Source: Benincasa hispida
Taxonomy: Eukaryota > Streptophyta > Magnoliopsida > Cucurbitales > Cucurbitaceae
NCBI RefSeq assembly: GCF_009727055.1
Contig: NC_052354.1
Location: forward strand, 3,436,677-3,500,676
Direction: 5' to 3'
Length of the DNA stretch: 64,000 nt
The notes beneath the pieces were generated by a model that ran no database searches, was not told the DNA's origin, and worked only from the letters and a program-made list of their open reading frames with translations. Positions 9,941 to 22,463 of the stretch are shown here, piece by piece. Positions within the stretch are counted from its first letter, which is position 1, and each line of letters starts with the position of its first letter. The position numbers were made by a program, and so were the translations under genes.

Positions 9941-12900
9941 ATCCTCTCTCATGAGCATGTCTATCACCACATAGGGTTCACTTTGACAATTTGAAGCAAT
10001 TATGGTTGATTTGGTTTTATGTGTTTTTTTTTTTTCAGAACTAATTTAATTTCATTTATTAATCCATCTAGGTAATTATTATGATCATCATGAGCATAAT
10101 TCAACTAGTTCAGGATATAATCTTTGACCGATAGTTAAAAAGTTAAAATCCTCTACTCCAAGGTTTTTGAACTTAAAAGAACTATGGTGGGTTTTAAATA
10201 TTTCGTCTCCTTAGGGATGATTTTTTTCCAACATATATATGGTTGATTGATTTCAACCTCAAACTTTTGAATTGAAATATATGTATTAATCCGTTGAATT
10301 ACATTTGGGTTGGTTAGTTCGACAAGTTGCCTATGTGAATGATTGATAACATGCTAAATGGACAAATGTTTAACAGCATGAGCAAGGTTCAAATTTTCGT
10401 CAATAATATGTCTTACAACATGTTTAGATTGGCTAACTACATTACCATGCATTACCACACAGTTGAAAATTTGTGAGATTTTGGTTTTTTTTTTTTTTGT
10501 TTCCTTCAACAATATATATAAAGATGTTCATGGGTTGGGTTGTATTTAAAGATTTTTTTAGACCTAATCCAATTGTTGGAGTTGTAAATTTTTTCAACTC
10601 AAATTACCTTTGTTAAAAAATAAACCCAACCCAACTCAACCATGAAAATATTTGAGTTGGGTTGGTTCGTGTTAATCAGTCATTTATTTAAAATTTTATT
10701 CTAAAAAGTAGTAAAACGTAAATATGTAAAAATCTAATTTAATTATTTTCATATATTGAATTAAGATTAACAACTCAATTTTAATTTATATAGTGATTTT
10801 TTTTCTAAAGTACAAAGAAACTATTTTCAAGAGCTGTTGAAGAATAAATTATTCAAAAAATATTAGAATTAAATAAAATTAAAATCAATATATGTATAAG
10901 TAATTGTGTTATAAGTAATAAAAAAATATATTTTAAAGTTAATAATAAATATGAGTTGGTTCGGGTTGATTTTGGTTATATTAGGTAAATTGTTATAGAG
11001 TTGGCAAATTTCAATATGCATTAACTAGTGGACTAAATTACATAAAATATGAGTGTTTTTTTTTTTTGTATGTACGTAAACATTAGGGTTTGTGTTTATT
11101 TTGTCTATGCACTCTCAAAAAATTAAGTGTCTAACATGTCTCTAAAGGAAAAATTGCAAGAACCATCCCTAAAATTTGGTGGTAATTGTACAATTTCACC
11201 TTCAAATTTTTAATTATAAAAATTGAATCCTCATACATACACGTGTTAAGATTTAACTTTTAAATTTACATAATTTAAAAAACTGTAACAATTGTATAAG
11301 TTTGAGGGTACAATTTCTATCATTTAAGGGTCCAATTTCTACAATTGTTTTAAGTTTGAGAGTCTAATTTTAACATTTGAATAAATTTGAGAGCTCAATT
11401 TTTACTATTGAAAGTTTGAGGGTGTAACGAGTTTGACCATACCTTGGGCTAGTTCTTGTAATTGCAAGTTTGACCATATTTGAGGGATTGTTCTTGCAAT
11501 CTACCCAAAATTATTTAAATCTTAGATATAAATTTGATTTTTTTTTTACAGAATTCTAAATTTTTAATTTACAAAAATCTGAATGCACAAAGACTTTGTA
11601 ATTTCAAATTTTAGACTAAATAGACGCAATACTTCACTAAATTTATAATTTAATATATACAATATTTGAGTTGGCTAAAGATGGTAATATAATAGGCTAA
11701 GGGTATGTTTAAAATACATTTTCAAGTAATTAATTAAAAAAAAATAACAGAGATTCAAACGTTTGACAACTACTCAAAATGGATTTTTGAAAAATAAATT
11801 TATAAAATAAGTTAGTTGAGGATAAACAATTGAAACAAACTTAACTAAAATGAGTTTTGTGTGTTTGATGGTTAAGAACATTGGACCACCACATCCAATG
11901 ACTGGGCCAACCTTCAACCACTACCTACAATGACCACTGTGAGTCAACCTCCGATCACCACCTCTAACGACTAACCTCTAGCCATCACCTCTAGTGACAG
12001 CTGCCAACCATTTCAAAAAAGTTACCAAACATGTGTGTTTTTATTTCGAAGAATTTATTATATAAAAAAAGTTTAAATCAAAATGAACTTTTTAATAACA
12101 TTTTTTAAGCCAATCTAAACGGACACTAAATTAATATTTTAGTATATTGTTTTTTTCGCAATAGTCTCTAATATTCCTGTACACTTAGGAAAATCATCCC
12201 TACACCACCTTTGACTTGTTTTTCATTAAGAAATTAGCATCAAGGGGACGATTGGCCCAAGTTAGGCTGGGTTGGGTAGGTAAAAAACCTCACCCATTTA
12301 GTTCGCCAATAATTAAATAGATTTATTATTTCGTTGTTCGCATTAATTCACGTTTTTCATCTCATTATTCGCGTCAACTCTCCCAATTACTTCATTTCTA
12401 TAATAATTATCAACTCAATTCAATTCTTCACGTCAAACGTCTCTCAGAGCTTATTCTCTTGCTAAATATGACAGTAAGACGTAGTTCGCCATCCCACTCC
12501 TAATTTCTGCACCTCTACAGAAATTGAAACCACCTCTTGGAGGTTTTGAAATTTTGATGGTGAAAGTTAGAATTGTTAAATGGCAAACTTATATAATATT
12601 TAGTGAATGGACCAAAAAGAAAATAGAGGGAGAAATAGGGGTAATAATAGAATTGAAAACCTTAATTTGGTGTTAGAGAAAAAAAGTACCCTCCTAAATT
12701 TGGTGTGTATTTTATGGGGCTCAATCATAAAAAAACAAATAACCTATAGCATGAAGAGAATTTCGATGCACCATTGGACTAATGATTTGCTCACCTATAA
12801 AATTTTGCCCAAAACATAAAACATAGGTCCATTTGGTAATAATTTAGACCTCGCTTGATAACCATTTGATTTTTTATTTTTATTTTTAAAATTTAGATCT

Positions 12901-13420
12901 ATTTCATCAACATTTCTTATAAGAATTTGCATATTTTTTTAAAGTACAATGGTTGAATTCTTAGCTAAATTCAAAAAATAAAAACAACTTTTTAAAAGTT
13001 ACATTTTTAGTTCTCAAAATTTGACTTGGTTTTTTAACTATAAGTAATAACAAAAAAAAAGAAATTTTGACGTAGAAGTAATATCCATGACTTAATTTTA
13101 AAAAACAAAAACAAAAAATAAAATATTTATCAAACAGGGTTTATGTTTTTAAAATTTTTATTTTTTAAAATTAAGTCTATAGACATTTTCCACCTCCAAA
13201 TTTTTTCATTTGTCATCTACTTTCTACTAACGATTTAAAAAATCAAACCAAAATTTGAAAACTAAAAAAAAAAAACTTGTTTATGTTTTTAGAATTTGGT
13301 TAAGAATTTGACTATAGTACCCCAGAAAAATGCAAATTGTTATAAGAAATATGAATTTGATTTTTTTTTTTTTTAAAAAAAAGAAAAAATAAACTAATAC
13401 AATGATTACCAATGGGTTGT
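9941..13420. other. AT-rich intergenic region with small repeats
   Basis: No host gene is recognisable in this 3.5 kb. A short inverted pair built on GGGTTGGGTT and AACCCAACCC lies at about 10528-10645 and may be a small hAT-type relic. A MITE-like unit occupies about 11146-11512. A loose run of CCAACC...CACCTCTA repeats lies at 11885-12010, and long A/T runs occur near 13020-13390. Short frames such as 12607-12819 lack any family resemblance. Confidence 0.6.
11146..11512. repeat. MITE-like repeat with 28-bp inverted ends
   Basis: The left end reads TTGCAAGAACCATCCCTAAAA. The right end, on the opposite strand, reads TTGCAAGAACAATCCCTCAAA. The interior repeats phrases such as AAGTTTGAGGGT and CAATTTCTA. 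I could not identify a convincing target duplication, so the boundaries are approximate and the superfamily is open. Confidence 0.55.
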
Positions 13421-13728
13421 TGTAAACCGTTCGCCAGCTGTGAGTTTTCTCCCTCTCACATCTCGCCGGTTCAAACGAACCGAACTGGCCGAACCGAGAA
13501 GAAAAAGGCGACTTCCCGCCTAAACTTCATATCTTCCCCTAATTTCTCAGCCGTTCCCGCCCTTTCTTTTCCTAATTACATCTCTCTCTGCTTAGTCGAA
13601 TCCCTATATTCCAATTTTCCGATCGAGCTTCATAATCCGTTTCATAACCTGTTAGGTCTGATTTTATTCTTGGTTAAATTTCCGTTTGCTGCCTCAATTT
13701 TGCAGCAATTTACAGTGCTGTGCCAAAA
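13421..13728 (+). promoter_or_regulatory. Primase promoter and 5' leader with two E2F-like sites
   Basis: GC content rises relative to the flank. The motif TTCCCGCC occurs twice, at 13513-13520 and 13554-13561, matching the core of plant E2F sites (TTSSCSS). E2F control is well established for S-phase genes such as replication primases. A CT-rich leader follows. A possible leader intron may end at TTTTGCAG just before 13707. No clear TATA box was seen, which is common for this gene class. Confidence 0.5.
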
Positions 13729-14473
13729 ATGGTTACTGCAGCGATTGAGAATGGCGAAAGCGATATGGTAATTGATGGTAACGAACAGAAGCCGAAGAAC
13801 ACTGTGTCTGATGGCTTCGATGCCAATTATCTCAAAATTTACTACGGTGAACCATTTATACCTTTTCAATTTTTAGAAACTCTTTTTGTTGAATCGTTCC
13901 ATCAAATCTAGTTTACTCATCTCTTCTACGTTTTTCTGCTACTGAAAGGATATGGAATGTTAATTCTTGCAGGGAAGCTTTTTCCGTATGCTGATTTTTT
14001 CAAATGGATGTCTTATGGAAATGGTAAGCCCTTGATTTTCTGGGAATCAGAAACAAAATTTATCCCCAGAGGAAGCTAATTAATATTGGATATGTAACCT
14101 TCTTGCTTTACGTAATGGTAGATGGCAAGCATCCAGGCAATGACCAATCCTATTTTGGCCGAAGAGAGTTTTCATTCACCTTGGATAATGATGTTTATCT
14201 ACGATTTCAATCTTTTAACAGTCTGTCTGAAATGGAAAATTCAATCAAAGAAAAATGTCCATTTAAAATTGATATTGGGCCGGTATACAGTGTGGATGTA
14301 AGTAAAATTCTTCCCGGTTGCTCTTATCAGTTTAACACAATCTTTCTAGTTTTATCGTGATTCCTGATGATTTAATTATTAAATTTCGCATAATTTGCTT
14401 TTAAGTAATCAGATTTATTTAAGTCAAGGCTACAAACATTTTGCATGATTGTTTTGAGTATTATTTGTTTGAA

Positions 14474-14530
<57 letters not shown>

Positions 14531-17500
14531 GGTGAGATTCATTTGTCTCTCTCACACACTCCCAACTTTTCTACTTCAGCCTGCAAAGAGACATGCATAT
14601 GCTGGCGATAATGTATTTACTCCAGTGGAGAGAGAGCTGGTTTTTGATATCGTAAGCAGACCCCCTTTTTTTTTTTATGATGTTCAATATTCTAATTCAA
14701 TTTGAAAGTTAATTACTCGGTCCATTTTCATTGAGAAATTAATTAGAAAATTTCCTCCATATGCAGGATATGACCGATTATGATGATGTTAGATATTGTT
14801 GCTCTGGAGCTGGTGTTTGTTTGGATTGCTGGCCTTTAATGACAGCTGCTATCAAAGTGATTGATACTACCCTCCGAGGTAAGAAGATTTGTCATATGTA
14901 TCTGAAAAGTTGTTCAAGAAATGAGTATGTTTGCATCCATTCTCCCAACTCTTAATTTGGAAAGGAATGAGCACAAATAAGGTTGCATATTACTCAATGC
15001 TAGCTCTCTTAAGAGAAATCACTTACCTTCTAGGTAGTTTCCCCTCCTGGCCCAATGCCTAAGCTTATTCCTTTTTTCACTCTTGTTGGGAATGAGATCT
15101 TCCATATTTGGCTCGTTAGTGTACATACTTCTTTTTAACTTATTCCTAAAGGCTTACTTCAATATATTGTTTTATTTCAAAGAATAGTAGGAAATATGAT
15201 ATGCATAAAAGGTGTTACACATTCTGAAAAATTCAGATTATTAGTCACTGGCTTATTGTCAGTTCTATTCTGTGTGGCACTTTATCTCCTGTAACCAGTT
15301 ATATGTGCAATGCTTATCTTTATTTAAATATGTCCATATATTGAGCCTCTCAACAATATTTTGAAGAGATATTGTAAATCAACCATAATGGCACTGTGAC
15401 ATTGTCCAGTGCATCTGAGAATTAAGTTTTCAATTACAGTCATTTGATTAGATAGTGCGCGGTGTTCTGTTCACTCCCATCAGAGACACTTCACTTGAAA
15501 TTTGTGTTGCAGATGACTTTGGATTTAACCACATTCTATGGGTATTTAGTGGTCGACGTGGTGTTCATTGTTGGGTCTGTGATGGAAAAGCTAGAAGGTA
15601 AGGCCACTAATCAAATTGTTGAATTTGTAGTAAAATATATTATTTGTAAAGGTCTAAAATTCCCACCATCACTGCTACAGGTTGTCTAATGAACAGCGAG
15701 CTGCCATTGCTGAATATTTCCATTTATATCAGGTTATACTGTGGTGTTATAAAATATTGGGGATTTCTAGTGTCTTTAGCTATGGAGTTGAATATGGTTG
15801 ATGTGCAGGGTAATGAAAATAGTCGCAAGAAAATTTCTCTAACGGGTCCAGTTCTTCATCCATTTCTCGCGTAAGTGGTGGTTAATATTAAGATGTGATG
15901 ATTCAAGTCTCATTTTTTTTCTCATCTAACTTATGTAATTGGGTTCAGGAGATCGTACATAGAAGTTCTCAAGGATAGCTTTGAATCACAATTGCTTGGT
16001 AGTCAAAAGATTTTCTCAACCGAGGAGAGATATGAGAAAATATTAGATATGATTCATGATGAATGTAAGCAATTTATGTATTTATCTCGGGTAAATACTG
16101 TCAGTATGATAGTTTTAGATACTAATTGAGTTACCCTTGCAGCCATTACCTCAGAGCTTCGAGGAAAGTGGCAAGATAATAGGCGAACGTCTAAAAACGA
16201 TGTTAACTCAGTAAGATGGGAGAAACTGAAAAATATGTTGCAATCAGGGAAATATAAGGTAGAATCAACATCTTTTCTCATACTTGCAAGAAGGTTCAAC
16301 TGGGAATAGTTCATTGATGAGGAGTTTGTGTTGTAATGTTGCAGTTTGGAACCATTTTTGTCAAGTGCAATTAGTACTGGAAGTAGAGTTAGAAGTGATG
16401 TACTGAGCTTGTTTATTTATTTTTTAAAATTTTTTTTTTGATAATAGAATACAAGGGCATACAAAAAACAAGCCAAGCTTTGAAATTGAAGTCCATAGGG
16501 AAACACGAAATCCAACTTACCAAACAGGAAAGGATAGCCATTATACATGGTATTTTCCTCAGGGAAGCAAGTATAGATTGAGCTTGAGGAAGATAAAGGA
16601 GCTACTTTTTTCTAAAGGACTTTACCGAGCTAGAGCTACTTTATGTTCTAAGGACTTCACTCAACAGTCAAAAGCCCCCCTCCCCCATCTCAAGCCAGTT
16701 CATCTTCTTACCTTTTGTCCTTCAATGATAACTTCTTACACCTTTTGTTTTCATATGCTAAGTTCTAAAAGCTATAATTGATACCTAAGTTGGCCGGGAC
16801 ACTCGTGGATATCCAAAAAAAAAAAAACTATAACTGATACCCTCTACCCTTTCCCCAAAAATCCAGCCTAATTATCAAAGCAGATTTCTGCCCTAGGTCT
16901 CGCATTTATGGTTGATCACATTCATCTTTCTTCTGATAAAGGCATCCAATCAACAAACTCATCTATCCCGTTCTCTACCAAAGATTAAAGAAGAGTTTGT
17001 TTCTTTCAACTCCAGAATCTGCATGAAAATTTTGGTTGATAGACCTCTCAAGCCCTTTTCTAGAGGAGACAACATTCAAATAGTCTTTTAATATGATAGG
17101 AACCATTTAATTGGAATATAATTGTAGTTTAACTTGAAGAACAAGGAATACAAAAAAATTTCCCAGGTAATTGGAGAACTCTGATACCACACTTTGGAGC
17201 AAGCTTAACCCCAAACATCTAATCGATGGCTGGCCTTCAGTGCTTCTGACTTTATTCATGATCTCATCTTAGTAATGAAGTTATTGGCCAATGACTAATA
17301 TGCCCTTAGTATCTAGTAATATTTCTAACATTATCTTTGAAGGTCTTGCTTCACTCTTCCTTTGTGAAGAAGGGTATAGTTCCTCGTTCGGCTGGGCTTT
17401 TGCAGTTTTATGGGGCATCTGGATTTAAATGAATAATAGAAATTTTAGGGGCGTGATAAGATACTGAGAGGAAGTCTGTCCCTAGCTTGGTTTAATGCCT

Positions 17501-19968
17501 TGGTCTAGGTGCTTGAGTCAGAGTTTTGTAATTATTTTTTTGGTTTTCCTTATTTTGTTGGAATAGAGCTCTTCCTTGTTAGGTTAATTCCTTCTTGGCT
17601 TTTTTTGGTCTGCCCCTTTTGTAGGCTTTTTTTTTGTTGGCTTGTGTTGCAAGCCTCTAGTTGGCCCTTTTGTATTCTATCATTTATTTCCATTTAAAGT
17701 TCGGTTTCATAGATACATTTCAACATTTATCATGTGCAATCCAAGTAGTTGTAATCTTTATTTTTAGTTCTTTTTCTCAATCATCTAGCTTCCCTTTTCC
17801 CCCCTTCTTTATTTCTTTCCAGTCATGCTTCGTGTGGCTGCCCCTAAGATGCGTCTTGGTGCAATATTTTCTCTCTTTTTAGTCTTCTATGTGAGTATTT
17901 GGGTGGCGTAGAGAGAGTTCTATTGTGCTACATTTAGGCAATAATTATGACGTTTTCCTTTTTTCAGGCACAAGGAATGCGTCGGCATGTTGAAGAGATT
18001 GTTTTCTCTTATACCTACCCTAGGCTTGATTTGGAGGTATGTATATTGCCTGACTTTATCTTAACAAGATCTTTTGCTCCATTTATTGGAACTAGGTCAA
18101 TCTGTTTTAGCAGTTAGCTTCATTACATCTTGGATCTCTAATTGGCATGCACAGGGATCACAACAAAAATTTCAAATTTACTTGTTAAAGCTGATTTTAG
18201 TTTACTCCCTTGATGAGGCAAGTTCTTTATTCTTCAGGTTACTAAACACATGAACCATCTGCTAAAGGCACCATTCTGTGTTCATCCCAAAACTGGTCAG
18301 TGTTGGAATTAAATGCTAATGTTAGATCAGTTGTGACTCGCCGAAACCTCATTGTGGTCTCAATGTAAAAGATTCCTTAAGGTTCTTATAAAAAATTAAT
18401 AATAAAATAATCATGAAAATGCACTTGATTTGGAATCTTGCAAGTAATTTGAGTAGAATGAAGGATGCAATTGTTTCACTTTTGTGAAGAGAACATATGT
18501 TTAGATATTACTGAATCCTACTGTTCCTTTTTATTCCAGGACGTATCTGTGTACCCATCGACCCTGAACATTGTGATGAGTTTGATCCTACTACTGTGCC
18601 AACTGTTGCCCAGGTAAAATAACAAGATATAAAGGCATATAGCATAAATATTATGCTTTTGCCTACTGATTTGCAGCGAGGAAAATGTTCAATTTTCATA
18701 CATGATATACAGCAGTTGTTCCATTTTGGCTTCTAAGCAGTAACTTGAATTATAATGATGGATTGCAGCTCCTGGAAGAACTTAATGCAGCAGACATGGA
18801 AGTAGATGGTGAGATTGGTACGTGATATTCAATCTTTACTATAGATTCGTGAGATTCCTGCTTTATTTGCCTGGGTAGCTGCGGTAGGATAATTTAATAT
18901 TAGTGATTAACCAATGCTGTTATAATCTTTTGCTTTATGACAGCCTGGGATAGAACCTCACTTGGGGAATCAATTAGGTTTTTCAGATCGGCATTCTTAC
19001 AGCCATTACTGAAATCATGCAAGGTAATTCTCCATATATGGAGTAAATATCTGGCCTTCCAAGTTTTAGATCATCATTCTTGTAGGCTCTAAACTGTGCA
19101 GGGTAATTATCAGTTTATTTGAAGAACTAGGCTACTAATTATACAGCTTTATAGTTTGTTTGCTTGCGTTCTTGTGGTTTTATTGTTTGTTAAGTGTATA
19201 GTTTATTCGTGGTGGTCTACCTTGATAGACTCTCTTTGAGAAGGTTTGATAGTTTGTAACTTATGAAATATATCAATGAAAAATTGCTCTTGTTAAAGAA
19301 GGAATGTAGCTCTAAATTGTGAATACTCGGTAGTTTGTAACTTTTAGAATATCAATGAAGTTTTGGTATTGCCACTTTTTGTTGTTGTTGTGAGAAACCA
19401 TATTATTGAAAAAACGAAAGAATATACAAGAGCATACTAAAAGACAAGCTCACAAAAAGATTCCTCGACTACAAGAAAAGGCTTCAATCCATAAGAATGA
19501 TATCAAGCTAGTAATTACAAACCACGCTTTAACAAATGCCCATAAAGACTCGTTAAACTTCACTCCCCCCACCCACCCACACACACAAATAGCAAACAAG
19601 CTTGCCACAACACTTACCCTTTATCCTTAAAACGAGAGTTCATCAAGATATCCGTCAAAGAGCCAAAGTCCCTATTACACAGCATGGCCACCTCAAACTA
19701 TCAAAGCAGCGACATTATTAATTAGTTATAGGCTGCATTTTAACCGTTTTGATGGTTGTTATTTATGTTTGATTGTATTTTATCTAAGTTAGCTAAAATG
19801 TAGGAAATGGGACACCTTGTACCCACCTCTTTTAACACTAAAAAAGTGCTTTAAATTCACAAATGTTGTTATATCTTTCTCAGCCATGATTCTTGTTTCT
19901 TGCAGGAGGAAATAGAATCTTCGTACAATGCTAAAGTGCAACAGTCTAAAAATTCTCTGAGTTGGTAG
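13729..19968 (+). CDS. PRIM1: DNA primase small (catalytic) subunit
   Basis: This is the catalytic subunit of the polymerase alpha-primase complex, which makes the RNA primers for leading and Okazaki strands in the nucleus. Sixteen exons join in frame: 13729-13846, 13973-14023, 14122-14297, 14580-14651, 14767-14878, 15513-15597, 15681-15732, 15809-15870, 15949-16064, 16143-16258, 17968-18036, 18238-18295, 18540-18613, 18769-18817, 18944-19023, 19906-19968. They give 450 aa, a normal length. Key features are the metal-binding Asp138 and Asp140 in VFDIDMTDYDDVR, the zinc cysteines 150, 151, 157 and 160, the SGRRGVHCWVCD block (about 190-201), and the third catalytic Asp at about 341 in YPRLDLE. 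HPKTGRICVPID follows near 358-369. The start is the first ATG in frame with the conserved NYLKIYYG. All introns are GT-AG; intron 10 is the longest (1709 nt) and holds retroelement debris. No inactivating change was seen. Confidence 0.97.
14478..14529 (+). repeat. 52-nt poly-T tract in primase intron 3
   Basis: An uninterrupted run of T ends about 50 nt before the exon 4 acceptor (AG at 14578-14579). It could extend the polypyrimidine tract or be the A-tail of an old minus-strand retro-insertion. Its length is likely to vary between individuals and to be poorly sequenced. Confidence 0.9.
16786..16827 (+). mobile_element. 42-bp retro-tail with 14-bp target duplication
   Basis: The sequence TAAGTTGGCCGGGACACTCG, continuing GTGGATATCC and a 13-A tail, is flanked by CTATAATTGATACC (16772-16785) and CTATAACTGATACC (16828-16841), which differ at one base. 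The core resembles the 3' end of plant SINEs with a CACTC(A/G)(C/T)GGATATC ending. It is a severely 5'-truncated target-primed insertion in primase intron 10. Confidence 0.7.
17340..17700 (+). pseudogene. LINE 3'-terminal remnant in primase intron 10
   Basis: In one plus frame the stretch reads LWGIWI and, after a stop, MNNRNFRG, followed further on by a phrase like SQSFVIIF. This resembles the C-terminus of plant L1-type LINE polyproteins (typically W-x-LW-x-ER-N-x-R-x-F). It is broken by many stops. The fit is to remembered family patterns, and its boundaries are unclear. Confidence 0.5.
19376..19640. repeat. Possible non-LTR 3'-end fragment in primase intron 15
   Basis: The sequence ACCATATTATTGAAAAAACG, then AGAATATACAAGAGCATAC, resembles the layout at the tail of the BOP1 intron 3 insertion and at 16440-16470. 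In each, a T-rich run leads into a rearranged TTCATTGA-type segment and a GAATACAAG phrase. No clear duplication was found, so this is tentative. Confidence 0.3.
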
Positions 19969-22044
19969 GGAGCTATATTATTAAGCAAACACCCTTTTTT
20001 AGCTTCTAGGAGTGTTCCACACTTTTCTATTGTCTTAGAGGTGCAGTGTATATATAATCGAGGTTAACTTAATTATGTTAAAAGGTTCGCTCTGTATATG
20101 TGATGTTTGGCTACTTCATTGATATGAAGACGAGACTGAACAACTTGGCAGATTATTTTCATTATGATTAAAGTTGGTTTGGAGAAATGATGCTTGTTTT
20201 TGGGTATTTTGATGATTTATATCTAATAGTTTAAGTCTCCACCCTATTAATCTCTAAATCTTTGAATCAATTTAGACCATCATTAGTTATTTTCACTTAA
20301 TGTCATTTTTGTTTCATATTTTATGCACAAAGTATAAGTACCTTGACCCATCGTGAAAGCATTTAGTAGATGAAGTCTTCTAAATCCACAAAAGGACCAG
20401 TGCCACATTTAACACTTCAGTGAACAAATTATACCAGCATTTTCTTTATCACATTTGGAATTGTTGCTCTCGTCTATGAGAATGGAAAATAGATTTAATT
20501 TGGAGAATTGTACGAAAATTCCTTTTTCTCAATGCAATTTACAAATGGGAGCCTATACATAGGCTATTGGCAGTTATAATCCCCCATAGAAGGGTAAGGA
20601 CTCTTTATCAGAGAAATTTGATTTTGTTTTATGTTTTTACATCCACTAAGTTCAATAAATATATATTTAGTAGACAACTTATATTTTGTTTTTGAAAATT
20701 ATTTTTAGATTTTATGATCTAAATAGGTCAAGGCTTAGTTTGGGGTCACTATAGTTTAAAATAATCGTTGTTAGTTTTGTTTTCTGCATAATCAGTTGTG
20801 AAAGAAAATAAAATAGTGTTTGGTAAATTTTCATTTTAAATTAGAAAATTGGTGACGGTATTAATAAATTAATACTAAATTGGTGCAATTTAATTATACG
20901 AACCAAAGTAGACTTATTGTTTTAATTATTTTCACATCGATAATTTATAATTTATTATAATATATATATTTTTAAAATTGTGCATAATTTGAATTTAACT
21001 AATTTTGTTTAATCTAAATTATTTGATAAAATCTTAAGACAAATAATTGTTATTAAAAAAATGAATCAATAAAAAATATATTAATATATTGATGTGGAAG
21101 AATATTATTTAATATATTTATTTAAATAGTTAAGAAATTACTAGAATTGTGAAAAAACTACTACTATTAGCTTTCACACGTTAGTTAGAATTTAAGAAGT
21201 GATTCTCATCAAATATTTAATAATTTGATTTATCAACCAATAAAGATGGTTAAGATTTTCTCAAAATCACTTTATTTAAAATTGTAGAATTATGTTAAAT
21301 ACTAATACAATAATTAGAAATACAATATGTCGTGTTATAAACTTCATTCATTTTTTTTAAAATACAATATATATGATTTTTGTATTAAAAGTTATATAAT
21401 ATTACAAAATAGTAATTATATAATTTTTTTTACATAAATTATATAATTTTTTTTACGTAAATCATATTCATAAATTAATTAATAATAATTTATTATCAAC
21501 TAAATGTTGGTGGATAACTTTTTTTATGAATTATAAATATATAGTATCATACCCATTTTAAATAATTGTTTAAATTAGAATCTAACTAATCCGATATCAA
21601 ACATATATCTGAAAACATCAAATACAACTTTATTTTCATTAAGGTCGTTATTTGTAAATTCTCTATCAAATAGGTCCCAAATGTCCTAACAACCATATCG
21701 CATGGAGGACTGAATGTGAATCAGGCTTGCTATAAAAGGGGAGATAACAAGGAATTTAGAGGATTGGAAACCATTTTTCTTCTTCTTTTGAGAATGAAAA
21801 CTATTTTCTAGAAGAAAGGTTGGGTAAATATGCGTTTGAATACGTCACATGCCCAAATATGTGAAGGGAAATGAAATCTATATAGCGTAACTTAAAAGAT
21901 AGCTAATCCTACTTTTGTTTGTAAAAAATAGTTGAATGTATTTTATACCAAGGAAGATTGTATTGGGTAGCAAAATGAGTTTAAGGATTTGTAGGCATGT
22001 CTTTTAGATTTGTGAGTTTACAAATGTGGTAAAATAGAGTTTCA

Positions 22045-22345
22045 CAACCGTCATCTTTGATTAAATTGGCCTGACAGCAAAAGACTTCGAGGGCATTGTC
22101 GTAGGAGCTCAATTTCAGGTGTCGTTGTGGGTTTTTTTTTTGGGTTAGAGGATGTCGGGGACATGGTGATTTCCGATAGCCGGAGCTCGATCGCCACCTT
22201 CGATTAAATCGGCCTGGCAGCAAAACCATCTGAGGCTTCGAAGGCTTTGTCGTATGAGCTCGATTTTAGGCATTGTCATGGGTTTTTTGGGTCAGAGGAC
22301 GACAGGGACATCACATGGTGATTTTTGGTGGTCGATGCTCGATTT
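22045..22345 (+). repeat. Two-copy tandem duplication, about 148 bp per unit
   Basis: Copy 1 (from about 22045) and copy 2 (from about 22193) share, in order, CGATTAAATTGGCCTG (second copy with C for T), CAGCAAAA, the GAGGC/CGAAGGC...TTGTCGTA segment, GAGCTC, TGTGGGTTTTTT/CATGGGTTTTTT, CAGAGGA, GGGACATGGTGATTT and GCTCGAT. The unit is far more GC-rich than its surroundings. No coding match was recognised. Confidence 0.75.
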
Positions 22346-22429
22346 TAGGTGGAGTGATGGCCGAGTTGTTTGAAGAGAGATGTTGGAAGAGAGGAAGGGG
22401 TTGGCTGCTTTTGAAGAAGAAAAAGCTCA

Positions 22430-22463
<34 letters not shown>

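Noticed and set aside
14445..14705. 86-codon frame with a long Phe run
   Set aside because: It is the translation of the poly-T tract in primase intron 3 continuing into exon 4 out of context.
21727..21745. CTATAAAAGG as a promoter for an unseen gene
   Set aside because: No splice-supported or continuous coding sequence follows within several hundred bases.
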